Assembly (NCBI RefSeq): GCF_900156915.1
Contig: NZ_LT732535.1
Coordinates: 327,120-391,119 of the forward strand
Direction: 5' to 3'
Length of the DNA: 64,000 nt
Source of the DNA: Sediminibacillus massiliensis
GTDB taxonomy: Bacteria; Bacillota; Bacilli; Bacillales; Amphibacillaceae
The position numbers and the translations under genes are program-made. Numbering within the stretch: position 1 is the first letter of the stretch; every line of letters begins with the position of its first letter. Below are positions 54,034 to 63,689 of this stretch, piece after piece. Below the pieces are notes generated by a model, which saw only the letters and a list, made by a program, of their open reading frames with translations, made no database searches and had not been told where the DNA came from.

Positions 54034-55209
54034 ATGGATAAACGGGTATATTTATTAACGATTGTGTCCTTTGTAGTAGGGATGGTAGAACTAATCATTG
54101 GCGGTATATTGGATATCGTGGCTGACGATTTGAAAATAAGTCTTGGTCAGGCAGGACAGCTTATTACTGTGTTTTCGCTTGTTTTTGCTATTGCTGCCCC
54201 TGTCTTGATGACTATGACAGCGAAAATGGAACGAAAAAAACTTACACTTTTATCGCTGGTCGTTTTCTTTCTCGGAAATTTAGCGGCAGTGTTCGGTTCC
54301 TCTTTTTCCACTTTGATGATTGCCAGAATCGTTTCTGCTGCCAGCGGTTCTTTGCTTGTTGTTTTATGTGTTACTCTCGCTGCCGGGATTGTTGATAAAC
54401 AATACCGCGCAAGGGCGATAGGGATTGTATTTATGGGGGTCAGTGGTTCTCTGGTGCTTGGTGTACCTGCAGGCCTCATGCTAGGTAACGCATTTGGCTG
54501 GCGGGCTCCTTTCATGCTTATCGCCGGATTGACCATATTATCGTTTATTGGCGTCTATTTTTTTATGGGGGAAATAGCCCCGAAATCTTCTGTGTCTATA
54601 AAGGAACAGCTGGCGGCTTTGAAGAACAAGAGTATTTTATTCGCCCAGCTGACCACTTTTTTGTTTTTAGCTGGTCACCTGACTTTATACGGATATTTAA
54701 CACCGTTTTTAAAAACAAGTCTAGGGTTGGATGGCGCATGGATTAGTATTGTGTATTTAGTATTCGGTATTGCAGCCGTGTCAGGAGGAGGCATAGGCGG
54801 TGCTTTGGCAGATAAGCTAGGTGCCAAAACGATGATTGTTTCTGTAACCATTGTGTTTGCCGCAGCAATTTTTGCGATTCCGCACACCACTTTTTCTTTT
54901 CCGTTGTTCTTGATGGTCATGGTTGTTTGGAGTGCGATGAGTTGGGCAATTACACCGGCTATACAGAGTTATCTGATTGAAACCGCTCCGGAAACATCAG
55001 AAATCCAGCAAAGCTTAAATAACTCTGCACTGCATTTCGGAATTGCGTTTGGTTCTTTTATCGGAGGACTTGTCATTGAACGGTCAACTGTAGGTAATAA
55101 TCCGGTTGTTGGCGGAATAATTGTAATCCTGGCTCTCGGTGCGGCGGTAATCTCCATGGGGAAAAACAAGGAAGAGGCACTTGAATTGAACAGAAAGTCC
55201 TCGCTTTAA
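54034..55209 (+). CDS. MFS drug/metabolite exporter (DHA1 type)
   Basis: A 391-residue, 12-segment transporter of the DHA1 arabinose-efflux/multidrug branch. RIVSAASGSLLVVLCVTLAAG lies in the fourth-fifth segment region, and GVPAGLMLGNAFGWRAPF is the antiporter motif C region. Motif A residues (between segments 2 and 3) appear as MTMTAKMERKKL, weakly conserved. Substrate unknown. The ATG follows TTAGGGGG. Control by the divergent TrmB gene is likely. Confidence 0.87.
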   Translation: MDKRVYLLTIVSFVVGMVELIIGGILDIVADDLKISLGQAGQLITVFSLVFAIAAPVLMTMTAKMERKKLTLLSLVVFFLGNLAAVFGSSFSTLMIARIVSAASGSLLVVLCVTLAAGIVDKQYRARAIGIVFMGVSGSLVLGVPAGLMLGNAFGWRAPFMLIAGLTILSFIGVYFFMGEIAPKSSVSIKEQLAALKNKSILFAQLTTFLFLAGHLTLYGYLTPFLKTSLGLDGAWISIVYLVFGIAAVSGGGIGGALADKLGAKTMIVSVTIVFAAAIFAIPHTTFSFPLFLMVMVVWSAMSWAITPAIQSYLIETAPETSEIQQSLNNSALHFGIAFGSFIGGLVIERSTVGNNPVVGGIIVILALGAAVISMGKNKEEALELNRKSSL

Positions 55210-55300
55210 ACTCAGACTGTCGTTGATTGCACGGAAATATCAACTAAGATGATGGTTATGCTATAATAAAAGCAGGAATGGCGGTAAAGGGGAACTTCTT

Positions 55301-56551
55301 ATGTCCAAGTGGTATCCGAAAAACGGGAGAGTAATTCTTCATGTTGATATGAACAGCTTTTATGCTTCAGTTGAAATGGCTTATGACCCGACTTTAAAGG
55401 GAAAGGCGATTGCCATTGCCGGTAACCCTGAAGAAAGAAAAGGAATCGTCGTAACGAGCAGCTATGAAGCAAGGAAAAAAGGTGTGAAAACGACTATGCC
55501 TTTGTGGGAAGCTAGAAAGCTGTGTCCTGAGCTGACAGTTCTAAGGCCTAACTTTGACAGATATAGAACAGCATCAAGAGAAATGTTCAAAATCCTCGCT
55601 GAAATTACTCCTGTTGTTCAACCAGTGTCGATAGATGAGGGATACATGGATATCAGCGGGTGTTCTGAGCTTGGATCACCGTTGTTTATTGCTGATATGA
55701 TCCAAACCAGGATACTTACTGAATTGGATTTACCTTGCAGTATCGGAATCGCCCCGAACAAATTTCTGGCTAAAATGGCTTCAGATATGAAAAAACCGAT
55801 GGGCATCACTGTCTTAAGAAAAAGAGATTTACCGGAAAAGTTGTGGCCGCTGCCGATTGGGGAAATGTACGGGATCGGCAATAAAACAGCTGAAAAATTA
55901 AGCAAAGTAAACATTCAAACGATCAAAGATTTAGTTGAAGCAGATCCATATCTATTAAAGAGAATGCTTGGCGTCAACGGGGAGAGGCTCCAAAAGAAAG
56001 CGGAAGGTATGGACTCCAGTCCGGTCGACCCCGATGCCATCCATGATTTTAAGAGTATCGGAAGCTCCGAAACGCTTCCGATGGACACGACGGAAGAAGG
56101 GGAGATTGAAAAGCTCTTCAGAAAATTGGCCAAAAGCGTTGCGGCCAGGATGAATAGGAAGCAGGCAGTAGGAAAAAGTGTCCAAATCATGATCCGTTAC
56201 CATGACAGGAAGACAGTAACCAGAAGAAAAAAGGTGGCGGAATACATCGATAAAGAAGAAGATATATTTTCGATTGGAGTGGAACTTTTCGAAAAGCATT
56301 GGAATGCTGAACCAATCAGGTTGCTTGGTATTACCATTCAAGATTTGGCAGAGAAAAAGGACGTTGCTCAACAGCTTGACTTGTTCACGTATCAAAAAGA
56401 AGCAGAAAAAGAAAAATTATATCAAGCAATCGATCGTCTAACCGAAAAGTATGGTGCAAATCCTTTCAAAAACTTACCGGAACAAAGAGAAGGATTCCAA
56501 CCGAAAACAAGTTTTCAAAAAGACTTTTTGGATGACTACAAACGCCCATAA
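55301..56551 (+). CDS. dinB: DNA polymerase IV
   Basis: Y-family translesion polymerase. The 416-residue protein carries HVDMNSFYASVE with catalytic Asp16, and SIDEGYMD with Asp112/Glu113. The little-finger domain is at about 245-350 and the beta-clamp binding motif QLDLF at 358-362. The residue after SIDE is Gly rather than the more usual Ala. AAAGGGGAA precedes the ATG. No LexA box is evident. Its last codons lie inside the long inverted repeat that follows. Confidence 0.95.
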   Translation: MSKWYPKNGRVILHVDMNSFYASVEMAYDPTLKGKAIAIAGNPEERKGIVVTSSYEARKKGVKTTMPLWEARKLCPELTVLRPNFDRYRTASREMFKILAEITPVVQPVSIDEGYMDISGCSELGSPLFIADMIQTRILTELDLPCSIGIAPNKFLAKMASDMKKPMGITVLRKRDLPEKLWPLPIGEMYGIGNKTAEKLSKVNIQTIKDLVEADPYLLKRMLGVNGERLQKKAEGMDSSPVDPDAIHDFKSIGSSETLPMDTTEEGEIEKLFRKLAKSVAARMNRKQAVGKSVQIMIRYHDRKTVTRRKKVAEYIDKEEDIFSIGVELFEKHWNAEPIRLLGITIQDLAEKKDVAQQLDLFTYQKEAEKEKLYQAIDRLTEKYGANPFKNLPEQREGFQPKTSFQKDFLDDYKRP

Positions 56552-56599
56552 CAAAAATGCCTTCTGACTCGAACAGAAGGCATTTTTGTTATGGGCGTT
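56541..56599. terminator. Very long perfect bidirectional terminator between dinB and rnz
   Basis: Two perfect 26-base arms (56541-56566 and 56574-56599) flank a seven-base loop, ACTCGAA. The central part, with CAAAAATGCC and its complement, gives A and T tracts for both directions. The left arm includes the last three codons of dinB. Confidence 0.92.
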
Positions 56600-56601
56600 A
56601 A

Positions 56602-57519
56602 TTAAGTGACCGCGGTATGATAGAAATCATCGGCCAGTTCGGCATTTGGAAAAACTGACCGCGCTTCACTTAGTAAATCGTTTTTGGAATCTCCTTGATA
56701 CCTTGATGAAATGTGGGTTAAAATCAACCGTTTTACATTTCCGCTTTTGGCCAGTTTTGCAGCCTGCAGGGTAGTAGAATGATAATAATTATAAGCGAGT
56801 TCTTCTTCGCTTTCGCTGAATGTAGCTTCATGTACAAGTACATTGGAATTGTTAACGAATTCTGCCAATTCAGGCAGATAGCGGGTATCCCCTAAAATGG
56901 TCACAATCTTTCCAGGTTTATCTGGCCCGATAAAATCACTGCGATAGATCGTTTCACCGCTTTCCAGTTTGATTTCAGGGTTGGTTTTGATTTGTTGATA
57001 AATAGGACCTGGAGTGATTCCGGCTTCTTTCAGTTTTTCCGGTAGCAGTTGTCCGGGCTGATCTTTCTCCACGACACGGTATCCAAAACTGCTTAATCCG
57101 TGATCTAATTTTTTACAGAAAACCTGAAATCTTTCATTTTCAAGTATCAGACCTTCAAAAACTTCTTCTATATAGAGGGGATAGGCAAGGCTTGTCCCGC
57201 TTACCCGGAGACTGGTTTGTATAAAGTCTTTCAGTCCTGCCGGCCCGTAAACTGTAACAGGGGACGTCCCGCTTTGAAAAGATCTGCTGCTCAACAATCC
57301 TGGAAGACCGTAAATGTGGTCTCCGTGCATGTGTGTAATAAAAATTTTGTTTATCTTTCGTGGTTTGATTGCTGTATGCAAAATTTGATGCTGCGTGGCT
57401 TCCCCGCAATCAAATAACCAGATACTCTGCTGTTCCTGGAGGAGCTGCAATGCGATCGATGAGACGTTCCTTTCTTTTGAAGGCAGACCCGCTCCAGTAC
57501 CTAAAAAATATAATTCCAT
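56602..57519 (-). CDS. rnz: Ribonuclease Z
   Basis: Endonuclease that trims the 3' end of CCA-less tRNA precursors. The 305-residue metallo-beta-lactamase-fold protein has the zinc motif His63-x-His65-x-Asp67-His68 (THMHGDH), the exosite region around 155-175, [14 protein letters not shown] and [16 protein letters not shown] precedes the ATG. It lies about 15 bases after namA in the same minus-strand unit. Confidence 0.95.
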   Translation of the reverse strand: MELYFLGTGAGLPSKERNVSSIALQLLQEQQSIWLFDCGEATQHQILHTAIKPRKINKIFITHMHGDHIYGLPGLLSSRSFQSGTSPVTVYGPAGLKDFIQTSLRVSGTSLAYPLYIEEVFEGLILENERFQVFCKKLDHGLSSFGYRVVEKDQPGQLLPEKLKEAGITPGPIYQQIKTNPEIKLESGETIYRSDFIGPDKPGKIVTILGDTRYLPELAEFVNNSNVLVHEATFSESEEELAYNYYHSTTLQAAKLAKSGNVKRLILTHISSRYQGDSKNDLLSEARSVFPNAELADDFYHTAVT

Positions 57520-57534
57520 TTTAACCTCCCGGAT

Positions 57535-58554
57535 TTACATCCACCCGCGTACATATTGCTTTGGTGCTTCGATATCCTGTTTTAATTCATCTGCTGCATA
57601 CTTCGCCCAGTATGGGTTTCTGAGCAATGCCCTGGCAATGAAAATCAAATCCGCCCGTTCGTTTTGCAGTATCTCTTCCGCCTGTATACCGGATTGGATC
57701 ATACCTACAGCACCAGTAGGGATTGATGCTTGTGATTTAATCATCTCTGCTTTAGGTATCTGGTAACCCGGATAAGAGGATATTTTGGCAGGTACAACAC
57801 CGCCAGTCGAGCAGTCGATAAGATCTATGCCCTGTTTCTTCATTTCGTGCGCGAAATAAACAAATTCTTTGTCAGAGTTACCGTGTGGATTATACTCGTC
57901 TGCAGAGATTCTGACGAAAACAGGGCCATCCCATGCTTTCTTCACTGCCTCAATTATTTCATATAGAAATTTATATCTGTTTTCCTTGCTGCCACCGTAA
58001 TCGTCTTTCCTTTCATTGGTCAGAGGAGAAAGGAATTGATTGATCAAATAGCCATGTGCAGCATGTATTTCGATAATATCGAAACCTGCCTTTTTGGCCC
58101 TTTCCGCCCCTGATTTGAACGCCTCGATGGTTTCCGTTATATCTTGTTTTGTCATTTCTTCCGGCGTTTTATAAGCGTCACTGAAAGCGATCGGACTGGC
58201 ACTGTATATGACTTCTTCGTCTTCCGCTTTTCTGCCGGCATGGGCCAGCTGGATACTGCTTTTTGAGCCATGTGCATGGATGCGGTCGCTGATTTTTTTC
58301 AATCCTTCCACATGGCTTTCATCCCATATTCCTAAGTCCTTGGAAGAAATCCTGCCATGTTTTTGGACTGCAGTGGCTTCCACCATGATCAATCCTGCCT
58401 GGCCGGCAGCGCGAGATTCGTAGTGTGTGATGTGAAAAGGATGAACAGTGCCATCTTCAGATTCAGAAGAATACATACACATCGGTGACATGACAATTCT
58501 GTTTTTAATTTCTAACTCACGAAAAGAGATTGGTGAAAAAAGTTTTGCGTTCAT
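57535..58554 (-). CDS. namA: NADPH dehydrogenase (old yellow enzyme, YqjM type)
   Basis: FMN ene-reductase of the YqjM class, acting on alpha,beta-unsaturated carbonyl and nitro compounds. The 339-residue protein shows the class-defining Cys26 and Tyr28 (MSPMCMYS), the His pair in EIHAAHGYLINQF, and the C-terminal YVRGWM whose Arg reaches the neighbouring subunit. The ATG follows AGGGGG. It precedes rnz, the same neighbourhood as in B. subtilis. Confidence 0.95.
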   Translation of the reverse strand: MNAKLFSPISFRELEIKNRIVMSPMCMYSSESEDGTVHPFHITHYESRAAGQAGLIMVEATAVQKHGRISSKDLGIWDESHVEGLKKISDRIHAHGSKSSIQLAHAGRKAEDEEVIYSASPIAFSDAYKTPEEMTKQDITETIEAFKSGAERAKKAGFDIIEIHAAHGYLINQFLSPLTNERKDDYGGSKENRYKFLYEIIEAVKKAWDGPVFVRISADEYNPHGNSDKEFVYFAHEMKKQGIDLIDCSTGGVVPAKISSYPGYQIPKAEMIKSQASIPTGAVGMIQSGIQAEEILQNERADLIFIARALLRNPYWAKYAADELKQDIEAPKQYVRGWM

Positions 58555-58585
58555 TTCTATGAATACCCCCTAACAGATTGTAAAC

Positions 58586-59323
58586 TCAAAGATCGAAGAG
58601 ACTGTCTCGCAGCTGCAATGCTCTATCCGGTACATCTGTGAATATCGCATCACTTTTCAGAAGAAAACATTTCCTCATGTGTGCCGTTTTGTTAACCGTA
58701 TAAACTCTTACAGCCATATCCTTTTCTTGACACTTTGCCACAAGTTTTTCCGATAAAAGCCTGTATTTGATATGCAGGGCGTTTGCACCTAATTCCCTGG
58801 CATATTCAACCAAACCTTTTTTACTCTGTGAAGTTAACAGAGCTGTAGCTAATTTTCTATCAATATGCTTGATCCGTTCGATGCTGGCCGGGTTGAAGCT
58901 CGAGATTGTTGTCCTTCCTGCGACTTTGTATTTAATGAGGAGGTCATATACTCTTTTTTCCAGCTCTGGATAGTCGATTACATTATTTTTCAATTCTATA
59001 TTCAATTGCAACTTCTTCCGGGAAGACCATGCGAGGAATTCTTCCAGGGACAAAATGGTCGTTCCTGTATATTTCGGCGAAAACCAGGAACCGAAATCTA
59101 GCTTTCTAAGTTGTTCATATGTATAATCTTTTACAAAACCGATTCCGCTGGATGTCCGGTTGACTTTTTCATCATGAATCAAAACAGGGATATGATCGCG
59201 TGTCAACTGGACATCCGTCTCAATCCCTTCAGCTCCCATCTCGAAGGCCGACTGGAAAGCTGGAAAGGTATTCTCCGGCGCATGTTTGCTGGCACCCCGG
59301 TGGGCGTAAACCATCGTGGACAT
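58586..59323 (-). CDS. Glycerophosphodiester phosphodiesterase
   Basis: A 245-residue GDPD-family enzyme that hydrolyses deacylated phospholipids to glycerol-3-phosphate and an alcohol. The catalytic set is present: YAHRGASKHAPENT (His, Arg, Glu), GIETDVQLT (Glu, Asp) and LIHDEKVNR (His, Asp). No signal peptide is seen, so it is cytosolic. The ATG at 59323 follows AGAGGTGA; a TTG one codon earlier is open. It is probably the first gene of the glpQ-like-namA-rnz unit. Confidence 0.92.
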   Translation of the reverse strand: MSTMVYAHRGASKHAPENTFPAFQSAFEMGAEGIETDVQLTRDHIPVLIHDEKVNRTSSGIGFVKDYTYEQLRKLDFGSWFSPKYTGTTILSLEEFLAWSSRKKLQLNIELKNNVIDYPELEKRVYDLLIKYKVAGRTTISSFNPASIERIKHIDRKLATALLTSQSKKGLVEYARELGANALHIKYRLLSEKLVAKCQEKDMAVRVYTVNKTAHMRKCFLLKSDAIFTDVPDRALQLRDSLFDL

Positions 59324-59441
59324 CAAATCACCTCTTGTTAATCACATATTAGTTGAGGTCTAACACAGCACACCGACACTGCTATTAAATTGTGTTTCAT
59401 TTAATAAGAAAAGTCAATTCTCAAGGGAGGGCATGGAAGAT

Positions 59442-61064
59442 ATGCAATCATGGCAAACCAAAAAACAAATGATCGAATTATTGAAGTCATTAATCAGATA
59501 TCCCAGTATAACCGGAAGTGAAGATGAAAATGCTCTAGCAGAATACATACATTTCCTATTGAAAGACAAACAGTATTTCCGGAAAAACCCTGACCATTTA
59601 GGACTGCATCCTTTGAAGGATGGCAGACAGCTTCTTACAGCATTGGTCAAACAAAATGACCACGCAGACACGGTGTTATTGCTGAGTCACTTTGATGTTG
59701 TCGGTATTGATGATTACGGTTCTTTGAAAAACCTCGCCTTTCAACCGGGTGAATTAACAGAAGAGTTAAAAAAACGTTACGACCACCTTCCAGAATCAGT
59801 GCGTCAGGACCTGGACGAGGGTGAGTGGCTGTTCGGAAGAGGCACGATGGATATGAAATCGGGTTTGACTGTCCACCTATCGATGCTTGAAAAGGCGATG
59901 GAAGGTGAGTTTGATGGCAATATACTGCTGGTGACCGTGCCGGACGAGGAAGTCAATTCATTGGGGATGTTGACGGCCTTGCCAGTGTTGAAAAGATTAC
60001 AGGACAGAGAAGCTCTGAATTACCGGGCATGCTTGAATGGAGAACCGATGTTCAGCAAATACCCTGGCGATAGGAAACACTATATATATTCGGGTTCTAT
60101 TGGTAAAGTGCTGCCCGGATTCCTGTGCTATGGAAAAGAAACACACGTTGGAGAGCCGTTTGCAGGCTTGAATGCAAATTTGATGATAAGTTTTCTTTCC
60201 CAGGAACTCGAATTGAATGAAGCATTCGTAGAGAAAGTAGGGGAAGAGGTTACTCCTCCTCCAGTGAGCCTTATGCAAAGGGATCTTAAGGAGGAATATT
60301 CCGTACAGACACCTGTCTCTGCAGTATCCATGTACAATGTGCTTTATTTGAAACAATCGATTGATTCGATAAATGATAAATTGTTTCAAGCCGCTGAAAC
60401 AGCAGCCCGTGCGATAGAGAATCATTTTGAAGAAAAAGTGGCTAAATTTGCGAAAGTTGCACCTGATTTTATCAAACCGGAATTCTCTGTAAAAGTATAT
60501 ACTTATAAAACCTTGTATGAAAAAGCAGTTGCCCGGTTAGGCAAAGACGAAGTGGAAAGAAGGCAAAATCTACTCATCAACCATAGGGAAGATAAAGGTG
60601 ACCGAGACTTTTCCACACTTTTGGTACAAGAACTGGCAGCAATGTGTAAAGAGGATTGTCCCATGATTGTCTTATTTTACAGTCCTCCATTTTATCCGTC
60701 CGTCTCTTCTCAAGATGATGAATATATAATGAATGTAGTGAAAACTATTAAAAAGCACGCTGAACAGAGATACCACATTGACTTACAAGCGACAGAATAC
60801 TTCCCAGGGTTATCTGATTTAAGTTATATCGGACCAGCCTCGTCAGGCAATAATCTGACATCTCTAACAGAAAATATGCCCTTGCAAAATAAGGGTTTTG
60901 AATTGCCGGAAGATGTTATGGAACAGATCACGATGCCTATCTTGAACGTCGGCCCGCTCGGCAGAGATCCACATCAATGGACAGAAAGACTGGAATTGAA
61001 TTACAGCTTTGAATACCTACCGGAAATTTTGGTTCAAACCATCAAAAAACTGTTAGAGAAGTGA
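59442..61064 (+). CDS. yqjN: RocB-like M20 family protein, YqjN
   Basis: A protein of about 540 residues of the RocB/M20 peptidase-like family. Metal-site motifs are LLSHFDVVGIDDYG, GRGTMDMKSGLTVHL and VPDEEVNSLGM. RocB itself is assigned to arginine utilisation, but the activity is unproved. ATG 59442 is 11 bases after GGAGG, and the in-frame ATG 59433 is only two bases from it; I favour the former weakly. It is divergent from the phosphodiesterase gene and matches yqjN by neighbourhood. Confidence 0.88.
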   Translation: MQSWQTKKQMIELLKSLIRYPSITGSEDENALAEYIHFLLKDKQYFRKNPDHLGLHPLKDGRQLLTALVKQNDHADTVLLLSHFDVVGIDDYGSLKNLAFQPGELTEELKKRYDHLPESVRQDLDEGEWLFGRGTMDMKSGLTVHLSMLEKAMEGEFDGNILLVTVPDEEVNSLGMLTALPVLKRLQDREALNYRACLNGEPMFSKYPGDRKHYIYSGSIGKVLPGFLCYGKETHVGEPFAGLNANLMISFLSQELELNEAFVEKVGEEVTPPPVSLMQRDLKEEYSVQTPVSAVSMYNVLYLKQSIDSINDKLFQAAETAARAIENHFEEKVAKFAKVAPDFIKPEFSVKVYTYKTLYEKAVARLGKDEVERRQNLLINHREDKGDRDFSTLLVQELAAMCKEDCPMIVLFYSPPFYPSVSSQDDEYIMNVVKTIKKHAEQRYHIDLQATEYFPGLSDLSYIGPASSGNNLTSLTENMPLQNKGFELPEDVMEQITMPILNVGPLGRDPHQWTERLELNYSFEYLPEILVQTIKKLLEK

Positions 61065-61073
61065 CCTGATTGT

Positions 61074-61104
61074 CCCTCTCCCACTTGTTGGGCGAGGGTT
61101 TGTA
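61074..61104 (+). terminator. Weak terminator-like hairpin after yqjN
   Basis: CCCTC/GAGGG with inner CCC/GGG pairing and a modest T-rich tail. Confidence 0.5.
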
Positions 61105-61235
61105 TTCTTCTTAGTAGGTGTGGGCGAGTAAATATCAAAATAAACGGTCTGGAGGCTCATTTTATATAAATGACTTTTTCCAGTAAATAAAGTAAAATAA
61201 TGAATGAATAGCCATTCATTTAAAGGGAGGATGTT

Positions 61236-62207
61236 GTGGTGATGAAACACGATATTATACATCAAATAACGGTTCCTACACCTTTTCCTGTAGGAGATGT
61301 ACATATTTATCTGCTTGAAGGGGATTCTCTCACCCTAGTGGACGCCGGAGTGAAAACAAAGCCGGCCTGGGAAGCTTTTTTGTATCAATTGGGGCAACTT
61401 GGCTATCAGGCGAAAGATGTGGAACAAATCATCCTGACCCACCACCATCCTGACCACACCGGATTCACTGACCAGTTTCCAAGACTAACTTCCATATACG
61501 GACACAAGCGGAACAGGGTTTGGCTGAACAGGGATGAAACGTACTTTGAAAGGTATGAGTCATTTTTTGCCCTATTGTACAGACAGTCAGGAGTACCTGA
61601 CAAATATAATTCGTTTCTCCGGCGTCTAAGGGACCCTTTGAAAGTTGCAGGAAAAGGAGAATTGACAGGAGCTTTGAAAGAGGGGGATGTCATTCCTGGG
61701 CATCAGGATTTCTCGGTATTAGAGACACCAGGACATGCGCAAAGCCATCTTTCGTTTTTCAGAAAGAGTGACAAATCGTTTATCGGAGGAGATCTCCTGT
61801 TGAAGCATATTTCATCGAACCCATTACTGGAACCACCGGATTCTTTTGAAATGGACCGGCCTAAACCATTGTTGCAATACAGAGAGTCAATGAACAGGTG
61901 CCGGAAACTGGGCATAAAGACCGTTTATCCCGGCCACGGACCTGTCTTTGATGGAGTACAGGACCTAATCGATCTGCGATTGGAAAAACAAGAGCACAGG
62001 GCACAAAAGGTGCTGGATTTTATGGTAGGATCAGAATATACCGTTTATCAGGTTTGTGAAAAACTGTTTCCCAACCACATAGAAAAGGAATTTGGGCTGA
62101 CTATGTCGGAAACAATTGGTCAATTGGATTTTCTTGAAGAAATGAAGAGAATTGAAAAGCGAATGATTAACGGTATATGGCTGTATACCAATACAGAATT
62201 TGACTAG
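61236..62207 (+). CDS. yqjP: MBL-fold metallohydrolase, YqjP
   Basis: About 323 residues. The metallo-beta-lactamase domain (about 10-220) holds the metal motif LTHHHPDHTG and the later Asp and His in FIGGDLLL and VYPGHGPVF. A C-terminal winged-helix-like region (about 235-320) follows, as in the LACTB2 group. Substrate unknown. Three consecutive in-frame starts (GTG 61236, GTG 61239, ATG 61242) follow AAAGGGAGG. It lies 14 bases before yqjQ. Confidence 0.9.
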   Translation: MVMKHDIIHQITVPTPFPVGDVHIYLLEGDSLTLVDAGVKTKPAWEAFLYQLGQLGYQAKDVEQIILTHHHPDHTGFTDQFPRLTSIYGHKRNRVWLNRDETYFERYESFFALLYRQSGVPDKYNSFLRRLRDPLKVAGKGELTGALKEGDVIPGHQDFSVLETPGHAQSHLSFFRKSDKSFIGGDLLLKHISSNPLLEPPDSFEMDRPKPLLQYRESMNRCRKLGIKTVYPGHGPVFDGVQDLIDLRLEKQEHRAQKVLDFMVGSEYTVYQVCEKLFPNHIEKEFGLTMSETIGQLDFLEEMKRIEKRMINGIWLYTNTEFD

Positions 62208-62221
62208 ATGATGGTGATTCA

Positions 62222-63013
62222 ATGAAGCAGATTGCAGGCAAAAAAATACTCGTCACTGGAGCCTCTGGTGGATTAGGCAGAGCGATTGTATGGCAAATAG
62301 CGGCCCTCGGCGGCATCCCTCTGCTTGTCGCAAGATCGGAAAATAAATTGCGGGCCCTCCACGATGAGATATTCAACCGGTTCGGAATAGTCGGTGAATA
62401 CTTTGCAGTTGATATAACAAACTCGGCTGACTGGGAGAGTACGCTTGATTTAATCACAGAAAAGCATCAACTTATTGATGGGCTTATTAATAATGCAGGC
62501 ATCGGTTTTTTCCGCCTGGTAGGGGAAACAGAAATGACTGAGGCTGAATCCATGTTCCGGCTCAATGTTTTATCGATGATTCAAGCAACCCAACATTTCC
62601 TGCCACAATTTATCGAAAACAAATCAGGCCATATAATCAATATTGGTTCCCAGGCAGGGAAAATATCTACGCCGAAGTCTGCGGTCTATGGTGCCACCAA
62701 ACATGCTGTGATAGGTTTCAGCAATGCATTGCGGCTCGAGACAGCAGAACAAGGAGTCATCGTGACAACAGTTAATCTTGGGCCTGTGCAAACGGGTTTT
62801 TTTGATAGTGCCGACCCGTCTGGGAACTATCAAAAATCTGTGGAAAAGTATATGCTTGATCCGGAAAAAGTGGCGGAAAAAATTGTAAAACATTTATTCA
62901 CTAAGAAAAGGGAGATAAACCTGCCTCGCTGGATGGAGTTGGGTAGTAAGATGTATCAGTTCGCTCCCCGTTTCATGGAAAAGGTGTTAAACCGGCAATT
63001 CCACAAAAAGTAG
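62222..63013 (+). CDS. yqjQ: Short-chain dehydrogenase/reductase, YqjQ
   Basis: A 263-residue classical SDR. NAD(P)-binding TGASGGLG is at 12-19, the NNAG motif at 90-93 (ends GLINNAGIG), and the catalytic triad is Ser143, Tyr156 and Lys160 (VYGATK). Substrate unknown. The start ATG at 62222 lies just after yqjP, so the two are co-transcribed and may act on one pathway. The unpaired Arg after the cofactor strand (VARSE) suggests NADP. Confidence 0.92.
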   Translation: MKQIAGKKILVTGASGGLGRAIVWQIAALGGIPLLVARSENKLRALHDEIFNRFGIVGEYFAVDITNSADWESTLDLITEKHQLIDGLINNAGIGFFRLVGETEMTEAESMFRLNVLSMIQATQHFLPQFIENKSGHIINIGSQAGKISTPKSAVYGATKHAVIGFSNALRLETAEQGVIVTTVNLGPVQTGFFDSADPSGNYQKSVEKYMLDPEKVAEKIVKHLFTKKREINLPRWMELGSKMYQFAPRFMEKVLNRQFHKK

Positions 63014-63020
63014 TTTTTAA

Positions 63021-63050
63021 TTGGCTTCTATCGCAAATAGAAGATAAAAT
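63021..63050 (+). promoter_or_regulatory. Candidate sigma-A promoter of yqkB
   Basis: TTGGCT (63021-63026), 18 bases, TAAAAT (63045-63050). A small hairpin (CTTCTAT/ATAGAAG) lies within the spacer. Confidence 0.45.
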
Positions 63051-63079
63051 AGTATTAACAAGAAGGAGGGTTCTTACCG

Positions 63080-63409
63080 ATGAATCTGACAATGACTGAG
63101 CATGCGGCTGAAAAACTGACACAATTAATGCAGCATCCGCAGGATTTGCTCCTTGTGTTCTATGATACGGAAGGTTGTTGTGGAGTGAACGGGGTACCAA
63201 CTCTTCGGTTCGTGAAAAATTTTACCGATGAACTGGAAGAAGTAATTTGTGATCGAATGTCGGCGGCTGTTATTTCTGCACAAAAAGTGTTTTTTGAAAA
63301 AAACATGAAATTGGATTTTGATGGAAATATTTTCCGTCTGTCGAGCCCGCAAGGTATGCTGAATCCGACCATCTCTGTGATGGAGATAAAGAAAGAGGTA
63401 ATGGCATGA
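63080..63409 (+). CDS. yqkB: HesB/IscA-like iron-sulfur biosynthesis family protein, YqkB
   Basis: A 109-residue protein of the HesB-like domain family. The N-terminal LTMTEHAAEKLTQLM and the internal TEGCCGVNGVPTLRFV are recognisable; the Cys pair in GCCG might bind a cluster, while the C-terminal C-x-C of IscA is missing. Function is unproved. Its start follows AGAAGGAGGG. It overlaps yqkC by four bases. Confidence 0.87.
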   Translation: MNLTMTEHAAEKLTQLMQHPQDLLLVFYDTEGCCGVNGVPTLRFVKNFTDELEEVICDRMSAAVISAQKVFFEKNMKLDFDGNIFRLSSPQGMLNPTISVMEIKKEVMA

Positions 63410-63636
63410 AGAAAGACCGTAAAACAAAAGATGGAAACAATACGCTGAAAGAACGTTTAAACCAGTCGCTCGTAGAACAGCTTCGTTCAAAAAAAAATGA
63501 ATGGAAAGTAGCAGAAGAAAAAGAAAAAGAAACAGAGAGATTGAGAAAAATAGAAGAACGGAAGCAGCGGGAAGCGAATAAGAGTTTCGAAGAATTGTTG
63601 AAAGAAAGCGACATGGACTGGAAAAAATATAAATGA
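63406..63636 (+). CDS. yqkC: YqkC (DUF3886) small charged protein
   Basis: A 76-residue, highly charged, probably coiled-coil protein with a Lys/Glu-rich centre (about 26-58) and the family ending EELLKESDMDWKKYK. The ATGA overlap with yqkB and its ribosome binding site (AGAGG) show coupling. The function of the family is unknown. The homologous pair yqkB-yqkC occurs in B. subtilis. Confidence 0.87.
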   Translation: MKKDRKTKDGNNTLKERLNQSLVEQLRSKKNEWKVAEEKEKETERLRKIEERKQREANKSFEELLKESDMDWKKYK

Positions 63637-63648
63637 AGGTTTTAATTG

Positions 63649-63683
63649 AAAGGGGAGCTTGCTGATTATTTGCAAGCTCCTTT
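63649..63683. terminator. Terminator between yqkC and the aldo/keto reductase gene
   Basis: AAAGGGGAGCTTGC pairs with GCAAGCTCCTTT around a short loop. It can serve both converging genes. Confidence 0.85.
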
Positions 63684-63689
63684 AATCTA

